Part shown: positions 6,600-11,451 of the stretch, in pieces
Position numbering within the stretch: the first letter of the stretch is position 1
Layout: each line of letters opens with the position of its first letter
Assembly (NCBI GenBank): GCA_025464735.1
Contig: JAODMX010000008.1
Coordinates: 1 to 11,451 of the forward strand
DNA: 11,451 nucleotides
Source of the DNA: Frondihabitans sp.
GTDB taxonomy: Bacteria; Actinomycetota; Actinomycetes; Actinomycetales; Microbacteriaceae
Direction of reading: 5' to 3'
Notes under the pieces: model-generated
What the model saw: the letters and a program-made list of their open reading frames with translations, nothing else
Databases searched by the model: none
What the model was told of the DNA's origin: nothing
Position numbers and translations under genes: made by a program

Positions 6600-6619
6600 G
6601 TGATCCAAGTCGGGTAGCG

Positions 6620-6633
6620 CCGTCTCACGACGG
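6620..6633. repeat. Small hairpin ahead of the HNH nuclease gene
   Basis: On the minus strand CCGTC-GTGA-GACGG makes a 5-bp stem with a GNRA-type tetraloop, about 20 bases before the HNH start codon. If transcription starts further upstream it lies in the 5' leader and could affect access to the start. Its role is unknown. Confidence 0.35.
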
Positions 6634-6660
6634 TGGAAAGGAGCGCGCGCAAACGCCAGA

Positions 6661-6699
6661 CCGTTCGACCGTGTCGCATTTCGGGTGCGAGTCGAACGG
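6661..6699. repeat. Strong bipartite stem-loop between esterase and HNH genes
   Basis: CCGTTCGAC (6661-6669) pairs perfectly with GTCGAACGG (6691-6699). Inside, TCGCA (6674-6678) pairs with TGCGA (6686-6690) around a 7-base loop. A one-sided 4-base bulge (6670-6673) separates the stems, giving 14 paired bases in 39. It lies 112 bases past the esterase stop and 61 before the HNH start. No T tract follows on either strand, so it may be a terminator, a leader structure of the HNH mRNA, or a small-RNA part. Confidence 0.6.
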
Positions 6700-6771
6700 A
6701 GACTCCTAGCTGCGAGATCGGCAGCAGGACATTCTTAGCGCACGAGTCGGCACGCGCGATAGCTCACGCGT

Positions 6772-6789
6772 GACCCCGGTCCGGGGGTC
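6772..6789 (-). terminator. GC-rich hairpin downstream of the esterase
   Basis: GACCCC (6772-6777) pairs with GGGGTC (6784-6789) around a 6-base loop, 22 bases beyond the esterase stop at 6812. It is the best positioned terminator candidate for that gene, but no T run follows on the minus strand. Confidence 0.5.
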
Positions 6790-6811
6790 GTTGCGCGCTG
6801 ATCCACCTCGC

Positions 6812-8413
6812 CTAGGCCCGCTGCGACCACCGCTCGAGGATCTTCCACAGGTGCAGGAACTCCTCCCACGCGAGGCGGCGCTCGCGCCTCGGATCCTGCT
6901 CGACCCGGTCGGTCTCGTCGATGATGAGTGTGCTGCGGCGCTTCTCGTCGTACGGCGGCCAGGACGCGGGGACGGTGCCGTCGGTCGCGAACGAGAGCCA
7001 GGCGAGGCGCATGCGCTGGCCGGCGGCGGCGTAGGCGACGCGGCCGCCGAGCGTTGTCATTGCGCGGACGAGCGGCAGGTCGAACCGGTCGTAGAGTGCG
7101 AACATCTCGACGCCGTGGGTGGCATCCAGGCCGACGAGGCGCAGCAGGCGGGTGGCGAAGTCGAACCGGTAGGCGTGGACGGGCGCGTGGCGCGAATACA
7201 CGTCGGCGAGCACCGTGCTCGGGTACCAGAAGCCGTAGTCCCCACCGAAGTCGCGCGCGTCGTGCCTCTTGGGGAGACCGGGGTAGGCGGCGTGCATGAG
7301 GCGCTTTCCGGCGGCGGTCGATCGCGCAAACATCGCGCCGATGCGCGGGGCGGTGGTCGGCAGGATGTCGAGCGGACCGCGAAAGACCGTCCCCTCGCGC
7401 GAGTTCGTCCCGATGATGAGCGGCACTGGGCTGAAGTGTCCGTCGCGGATCGCCACCATCGGATGCTCGGGCATGAAGTCGCCCTCGATGGTGGGAGCGA
7501 GGCAGAACGTCCCCGGGTAGGTGTCGGGCGAGTCACGCTGGATGACGCTGCACGCGGCGACGAGTTCTGTCGCGCTCGTTGACAGGAGGAGGGTGGCCGG
7601 ATCGTCGAGGTCATCGGGGTTGCCGGCGTTGTCGTCTTCGAGGCGTCGCTGTCGAACGATCTCGACGAACTCGCCCGCCCACTCGGCCGCGAGCCGTGCC
7701 GGGTAGACCGACGATGGCGGCGCGCTCTGGGCGATGGCGCGGTCGAACAGACCCTGGGCGCGAGGGATCCCGAGCAGGGCGGAGACCGCGTTGCCGCCGG
7801 CCGACTCGCCGAAGACAGTGACGTTCGTCGGGTCGCCGCCGAAGGCCGCGATGTTCTGTTGCACCCACTCGAGAAGTGCGACCTGGTCTCGGAGGCCCAG
7901 ATTGCTCTCGAACGGGCGCTCCTTGGTCGAGTAGCGGGTGAAATCGAGGTAGCCGAGAGGGCCGAGCCGGTAGTTGAAACTGACGTAGAGCACCCGGCCG
8001 GTGAGGACGAAGCTCTCGCCCTGGCCGGAGAAGTCGCGGCTGGATCCGGCGCTGTACCCGCCGCCGTGGATGAAGACCATGACAGGCAGGAGCTCATCGG
8101 CAGGGGCAGGCGCTTGGACGTTGACCGTGAGGCAGTCCTCGTCGACCGGGGTGGAAGCGAGGCCGATCGGGGAGAGTCGCCTGACGGTCTGCGGCGCGAT
8201 GGGGCCGTAGTCGTCGGCGTGGCGAACGCCCTCCCACGGGATGACCGGGCCCGGCGCGCGGAAGCGGCGTTCCCCGGTTGGCGGCGCGGCGTACGGGATG
8301 CCCCGCCAGGACCGCAGCGGACCGTCATGGATCCCGCGGATCACACCGCCGGTGACCTCGACGACCAGGCCGTCGTCGTTGGTCTCGACGGAGGTGCCAG
8401 CGGTGTTGCTCAT
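6812..8413 (-). CDS. Type-B carboxylesterase (alpha/beta hydrolase)
   Basis: 533 residues, the usual length of bacterial type-B carboxylesterases and p-nitrobenzyl esterases. Visible family marks are RGIPYAAPPTGERRF (37-51), EDCLTVNV (92-99), oxyanion-hole HGGGY (116-120), nucleophile elbow GESAGG with Ser204, acid Glu340 in GTNSREG, and catalytic His433 in THGVEM. The triad is complete, so the enzyme should be active. There is no signal peptide, so it is probably cytoplasmic. I chose the ATG at 8413 because GGAGG lies seven bases upstream; the frame stays open further, but the extension is Arg-rich and lacks family similarity. It is divergent from a FUSC-family exporter, with an overlapping promoter region. 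The substrate is unknown; small aromatic or acyl esters are typical of the family. Confidence 0.95.
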   Translation of the reverse strand: MSNTAGTSVETNDDGLVVEVTGGVIRGIHDGPLRSWRGIPYAAPPTGERRFRAPGPVIPWEGVRHADDYGPIAPQTVRRLSPIGLASTPVDEDCLTVNVQAPAPADELLPVMVFIHGGGYSAGSSRDFSGQGESFVLTGRVLYVSFNYRLGPLGYLDFTRYSTKERPFESNLGLRDQVALLEWVQQNIAAFGGDPTNVTVFGESAGGNAVSALLGIPRAQGLFDRAIAQSAPPSSVYPARLAAEWAGEFVEIVRQRRLEDDNAGNPDDLDDPATLLLSTSATELVAACSVIQRDSPDTYPGTFCLAPTIEGDFMPEHPMVAIRDGHFSPVPLIIGTNSREGTVFRGPLDILPTTAPRIGAMFARSTAAGKRLMHAAYPGLPKRHDARDFGGDYGFWYPSTVLADVYSRHAPVHAYRFDFATRLLRLVGLDATHGVEMFALYDRFDLPLVRAMTTLGGRVAYAAAGQRMRLAWLSFATDGTVPASWPPYDEKRRSTLIIDETDRVEQDPRRERRLAWEEFLHLWKILERWSQRA

Positions 8414-8636
8414 CCCTGTCCTCCCTGCGCTCCCTCTGCTCCGTGCCGTCCGTCGCTCCACCCAACACCCCCTGGCCTGGCGCGGGTGGTGAGTGTCCAA
8501 ATGAGGTTGCCTTTGGAGGATTCAGGCAGCATTATCTGGACTCTCGACGACTCCTGACGGAGCGCATCTCTCCGCGCGGCGCCGTGGACACTGTCAGCCG
8601 CAAGGACGACGATGAACGAATGATCACGGGGCCGCC
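8414..8636. promoter_or_regulatory. Shared divergent control region of esterase and FUSC genes
   Basis: A plus-strand promoter is visible as TTGCCT (8507-8512), a 17-base spacer and CATTAT (8530-8535). On the minus strand GATAAT (plus-strand 8531-8536), five of six matches to TATAAT, overlaps the same bases, so the two promoters would compete. Two inverted repeats lie here: TCCAAA (8496-8501) with TTTGGA (8512-8517), and TGCCT (8508-8512) with AGGCA (8524-8528). The second fills the -35/-10 spacer. Either could be an operator for a regulator not encoded in the window. Confidence 0.55.
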
Positions 8637-8640
8637 ATGA
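8602..8640 (+). promoter_or_regulatory. Mini-ORF cascade overlapping the FUSC start codon
   Basis: AAGGA (8602-8606) lies five bases before an ATG at 8612 that encodes only M-N-E before a TGA at 8621-8623. That stop overlaps the next ATG (8620, as ATGA), which encodes M-I-T-G-P-P and stops at 8638-8640, overlapping the FUSC ATG at 8637, again as ATGA. The FUSC start itself has only a weak GGGG upstream. Ribosomes entering at 8612 could reinitiate twice to reach the FUSC gene. The overlaps are seen directly; coupling is inference. Confidence 0.45.
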
Positions 8641-10889
8641 CACTCGCCACGATCGCGCGCGCCGCCACGCGACCGGCGCGACGGGTGCGTCGAGTCATGA
8701 TCACGACGGATCCTGATCGCTCCCGCCTCCGCTTCGCCCTCACGACGATCTCCACCCTCGTGGTGGTGGCGGTCGTGCTCTTCACCCTGGCCGCGGTCAC
8801 GGGGCAGATCGTCACGGCGGCGATCCCGGGAATCATCCTGGGGATGATCGCGTCGACCGCGGTCCGCGAGAGTCGGCCGGGGCCGCGCACACTCACGATT
8901 CTGCTCCTTGCCCCCGCGTCGTTCGCGTCGATCACCATCGCGGCCTTGCTCAGCCCGGTGATGCTGATCGCAGACGCGGGATTCGTCGTCGTCTCCGTGC
9001 TCGTCGTCTTCGCCCGCGGTTTCGGGCCGCGCGGGCTTGCCCTGGGGATGCTCGCGTTCATGTCGTATTTCCTCGCGATCTTCATCAGGATCCAGCCCGC
9101 GCAACTACCCGCCGTGGCCGGAGCCCTGATCGTGGCGGCACTTCTGACGAGCGGCATCCGCTTCCTGGCGACGCCGCGGCACAGCGACCGCGATCTGCAG
9201 CGGCTGCTCGACTCGCTGGGCTACCGCGCTCGCAGGGTCGTCGGAGCGCTCCGCGACGGAGTCCAGGCCGGCGGATTCGACGAACGTCTCAGCCGAAGTG
9301 TGAGGTCGCGCGCGTCGTCATCGGCGTCGACAGCGACCGCGGTCGAGCACGCCCTCTCGGCTGCCGAGTCCTCCCTCGTCGACGGAATCGAGAACGACGA
9401 GCTTGCCGTGCGAGTGTTCGACTTCGAGCTCACGGTCGAGCGGTTGACCGAAGTCGTCGTGCGCGTGGTCCACGAAGGGAGCGCCACTCCCGTCCAACGG
9501 CGCGAACTCGCCGCAGGGCTGGGTCGTTTCGCGGCCGAGCTCCGCCGGCCGGTGCAGATGGCCCGGCAGGATCCTTGGGGTAGCGACAGTGCGGCCCTCC
9601 CTTCCGGCACTCCCGCCGACGTCGCCGCACCATCCGGTCGGGCGGCCGAGGGGCGCTGGGCCCGACTGGACCGGATTCTGGGCGCCGCGGAGCTCGCGTG
9701 GGACGGCGTCGCGCGGCGCGGAGCGCAGGGGCTGGGCGAGTCGGACGGCGCCGCCGCTGCGCGAGCCGAGGCCTCGCCCGGCGACCTCGACCTCGACCGC
9801 GAGCCCGACCCGTCGGCGCCGGTCGACCGCCTGGATGCATTCCGTGACCTCTGGCGCGTCGCCGTCCAGGTCGGCGTCGCGGCGGCGCTCGCCATCGCTG
9901 CAGGAACGGCGCTCTCCTCAACCCGCTGGTTCTGGGCCGTGATAGCGGCGTTCGTGGTCTACGTCGGGACGTCGTCACGCGGCGAGATCCTCACCAAGGG
10001 CTGGCTCCGAGTGCTTGGAACCCTCGGTGGCGTCGTCTTCGGGGTGCTCATCGCTGCGGCCGTCGGACACAACACGATTCTCGCGCTGGTCCTGATCGTC
10101 GTATCTCTCTTCTTCGGGTTCTACCTCAACTCGATCTCGTCGGCCTTCATGATCTTCTTCCTCACGACAATGCTCGCCCTGCTCTACGGCCTCCTCGGCG
10201 AGTTCAGCATCGCGCTGCTCCTGACACGTCTCGAGGAAACCGCCGTCGGGGCCGCGATCGGCGTGGGAGTTGCCTACGTCGTGTTTCCGACCCGCACCCG
10301 CGACGTGGCCCGGGAGAAGACGAAGGTCTTCCTGGAGACGCTGTCGGGGGCGCTCGAGTCGGCGACCTCCCGGCTCACCTCGGAGACGGTCGACGACTCT
10401 GTCCCGGCGCCGGATGACGCCCGACAACTCCGAACGACTTTCGACGACCTGCGAACGTCGGCGAAGCCGCTCACGCAACGGTTCATCGGTGCTTCGGACC
10501 GGTCCGGGTCACGCCGCACCCTGCAGATCCTCGGTGCCTGCGAGCACCACGGGCGCGTGCTGCTCAGGCTCGCCGACCGGTCCTCCGGGATCGCCGATAC
10601 TCCTCTGCTCCGGAGGCTGCTCGAGGAGGCCTCGGCGACTGTTCGCGGCAACATCGACGCCCTCCGCGCGGGGCTCGACGGGCGGGTCTCGGACGTCACT
10701 GTGCATCCTGCCGCCTCGCTTCTCGACGAGTTCGAGGACAATGCCGACGCGCGCGCCTCGCCCCACCGTCTCCAGCTGATCGCGGCGTCGCGCAACCTGC
10801 GCGCCATCGACCTCGCCATCGACAACCGCGCGTCCGAACTTGGCGCGCGCTCGCAGGTTGCGCCCGCTTCCGCCCCCGAGTCCGCGTGA
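8637..10889 (+). CDS. FUSC-family (aromatic acid exporter-like) inner-membrane protein
   Basis: 750 residues built as a duplicated unit: six hydrophobic helices (about 33-178), a cytoplasmic region (about 179-400), six more helices (about 409-557) and a C-terminal cytoplasmic region. This is the layout of FUSC/ArAE proteins such as AaeB and YccS of Escherichia coli, and the second half carries the family's RLEETAVGAAIGVGVAYVVFP block at the last helix. The middle region (about 325-395) is rich in Ala, Gly, Asp and Pro and looks like a flexible linker. The family exports hydroxylated aromatic acids and related compounds; no periplasmic adaptor (AaeA-like) is adjacent, as expected in a Gram-positive. 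The start at 8637 is supported by the ATGA overlap with an upstream mini-ORF; an in-frame ATG at 8697 is a possible alternative. Confidence 0.88.
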   Translation: MTLATIARAATRPARRVRRVMITTDPDRSRLRFALTTISTLVVVAVVLFTLAAVTGQIVTAAIPGIILGMIASTAVRESRPGPRTLTILLLAPASFASITIAALLSPVMLIADAGFVVVSVLVVFARGFGPRGLALGMLAFMSYFLAIFIRIQPAQLPAVAGALIVAALLTSGIRFLATPRHSDRDLQRLLDSLGYRARRVVGALRDGVQAGGFDERLSRSVRSRASSSASTATAVEHALSAAESSLVDGIENDELAVRVFDFELTVERLTEVVVRVVHEGSATPVQRRELAAGLGRFAAELRRPVQMARQDPWGSDSAALPSGTPADVAAPSGRAAEGRWARLDRILGAAELAWDGVARRGAQGLGESDGAAAARAEASPGDLDLDREPDPSAPVDRLDAFRDLWRVAVQVGVAAALAIAAGTALSSTRWFWAVIAAFVVYVGTSSRGEILTKGWLRVLGTLGGVVFGVLIAAAVGHNTILALVLIVVSLFFGFYLNSISSAFMIFFLTTMLALLYGLLGEFSIALLLTRLEETAVGAAIGVGVAYVVFPTRTRDVAREKTKVFLETLSGALESATSRLTSETVDDSVPAPDDARQLRTTFDDLRTSAKPLTQRFIGASDRSGSRRTLQILGACEHHGRVLLRLADRSSGIADTPLLRRLLEEASATVRGNIDALRAGLDGRVSDVTVHPAASLLDEFEDNADARASPHRLQLIAASRNLRAIDLAIDNRASELGARSQVAPASAPESA

Positions 10890-10907
10890 CCTGCGTCCCC
10901 GACTCGG
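10876..10907. terminator. Bidirectional hairpin between FUSC and ATPase genes
   Basis: CCGAGTC (10876-10882) pairs perfectly with GACTCGG (10901-10907), and the loop contains the FUSC stop codon. The two genes converge with only 28 bases between them, so one structure could stop transcription from both sides. There is no T tract. Confidence 0.45.
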
Positions 10908-10917
10908 CCGCGCGACG

Positions 10918-11451
10918 CTAGCGGGCGCGGCGGTGCATGGCCAGGAGCTCGGACATCCGCTGGGCGAGAGCCGCCTGGCCGCGCCGCGTGCCGACCGCGA
11001 GACGGGTGAGCGGGATCCGCCCGCCGAGGGCGAGCGCAACGTCGCGCGGGAAGAGCAGCACGCTGCCCTGCCCGTACCGGTCGCGTAGCGACTCCACGGC
11101 AGCCCCGGACCGCGCCGAGCCAAACGCACCGTTCGCGACGACCAGGAGCCTGCTGGATCCGGCGGGCCCATATCGCGACGCAGCGAGGGCGAGCAGCCGC
11201 CCCGCCTCGTCCACACCATGAGGAGTCGACGCAGTGACGGCCACGAGCAGGTCGTGCGGGGCCTCGAGTGCGTCTACCCCGCCGGTGAAGGCGTGCGGCC
11301 CAAGATCGTGCAGCGCGAGCGAATCGTCGAGGGAAGCCACGTCGTCGCCGTTGGTCAGGCGCGCGCCGAGGTTGCCGCTGGAGTGGTCGTAGAGCACGGG
11401 CGCTCCCTCGAGCGAGTGGCGGACGCTCTCGAACACGAGGGCGGCGATGGT
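10918..11451 (-). CDS. MinD/ParA-like P-loop ATPase, C-terminal part (cut by window edge)
   Basis: 177 residues are visible and the frame runs off the right edge, so the true start is outside. The first visible residues TIAAL fit the end of a deviant Walker A motif (GKTTIAAL), as in MinD/ParA proteins. VLYDHSSGNLG follows where the family has its VLLVDAD/switch I strand, SLALHDLGPHA fits Walker B, LLVAVTAST the next strand, RLLVVANGAF the base-recognition N strand, and VLLFPRDVALALGG the VPxDxxLxxG element. The order and spacing support a MinD-like ATPase of the actinobacterial type with a divergent switch I. The role (partitioning, secretion or pilus assembly) cannot be told without the N terminus and neighbours. 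It converges on the FUSC gene. Confidence 0.72.
   Translation of the reverse strand, partial: TIAALVFESVRHSLEGAPVLYDHSSGNLGARLTNGDDVASLDDSLALHDLGPHAFTGGVDALEAPHDLLVAVTASTPHGVDEAGRLLALAASRYGPAGSSRLLVVANGAFGSARSGAAVESLRDRYGQGSVLLFPRDVALALGGRIPLTRLAVGTRRGQAALAQRMSELLAMHRRAR

Noticed and set aside
4836..6617. 593-residue plus-strand reading frame opposite the HNH nuclease gene
   Set aside because: Arg/Gly/Cys-rich translation with no domain, typical of the antisense frame of a GC-rich gene; the minus strand encodes clear HNH and PASTA-like domains.
6635..6643. GGAAAGGAG as a plus-strand ribosome site
   Set aside because: No plus-strand start codon with a credible frame follows at the right distance; a GTG at 6671 gives only 12 codons and is 27 bases away.
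6661..6699. GTTCGAC as the T-loop of a tRNA
   Set aside because: No acceptor, D or anticodon stem can be drawn around it; the bases pair in a simple bipartite hairpin instead.
7057..8328. 423-residue minus-strand frame inside the esterase gene
   Set aside because: Ser/Arg/Thr-rich shadow of the esterase in another frame; all esterase motifs lie in the other frame.
8414..8500. 29-residue N-terminal extension of the esterase
   Set aside because: The strong GGAGG site serves the ATG at 8413, and the extension is Arg-rich without esterase similarity.
8443..8640. 65-residue plus-strand ORF ending at the FUSC start
   Set aside because: The predicted promoter starts transcription near 8542, inside it, and the translation looks non-coding; only its last codons matter as the mini-ORF overlapping FUSC.

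Overview
The window is GC-rich, gene-dense actinobacterial DNA. Coding strands use G/C at nearly every third position, and several domain architectures are typical of Actinobacteria (a polytopic sulfite-oxidase-like molybdoprotein, an MmyB/MltR-type XRE regulator beside an SDR, and a membrane-anchored HNH nuclease with PASTA). A Microbacteriaceae-like host is my best guess, but that is inference from protein character only. I see no mobile element, CRISPR array, tRNA, rRNA or prophage gene. It reads as ordinary chromosome with several structured intergenic regions.

Left part, plus strand (1-2777): a 538-residue membrane-anchored molybdopterin oxidoreductase with a twin-arginine motif before its fifth membrane segment, then a small three-helix membrane protein of unknown function, then a 176-residue soluble protein of unknown function that may be translated from a nearly leaderless mRNA.

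Middle (2778-4928): a non-coding stretch holding a 10-bp palindrome and five copies of the heptamer GTACTTC (two of them inverted, one with a mismatch) runs into the 3' end of a minus-strand MltR-type regulator (2952-3812). That regulator is divergent from an SDR oxidoreductase (3913-4881). The arrangement is the usual local regulator plus target pair.

Right part (4929-10889): a minus-strand secreted or membrane-anchored HNH nuclease with PASTA-like, alanine-rich stalk and C-terminal cysteine domains; a 213-bp gap with strong hairpins; and a minus-strand type-B carboxylesterase divergent from a plus-strand 750-residue FUSC-family efflux protein. The esterase and FUSC genes appear to share a promoter region with overlapping -10 elements and two inverted repeats. 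The FUSC start codon overlaps the stop of a mini-ORF that itself overlaps another mini-ORF, which suggests translational coupling. The esterase/FUSC pair could form a unit that hydrolyses aromatic esters and exports the acid; this is inference.

Right edge (10918-11451): the C-terminal portion of a minus-strand MinD/ParA-like P-loop ATPase, cut by the window just after where its Walker A motif should lie.

Strongest leads: the GTACTTC repeat array, the ATGA-overlap cascade ahead of the FUSC gene, and the divergent esterase/FUSC control region. I did not find a convincing new defence or biosynthetic system.
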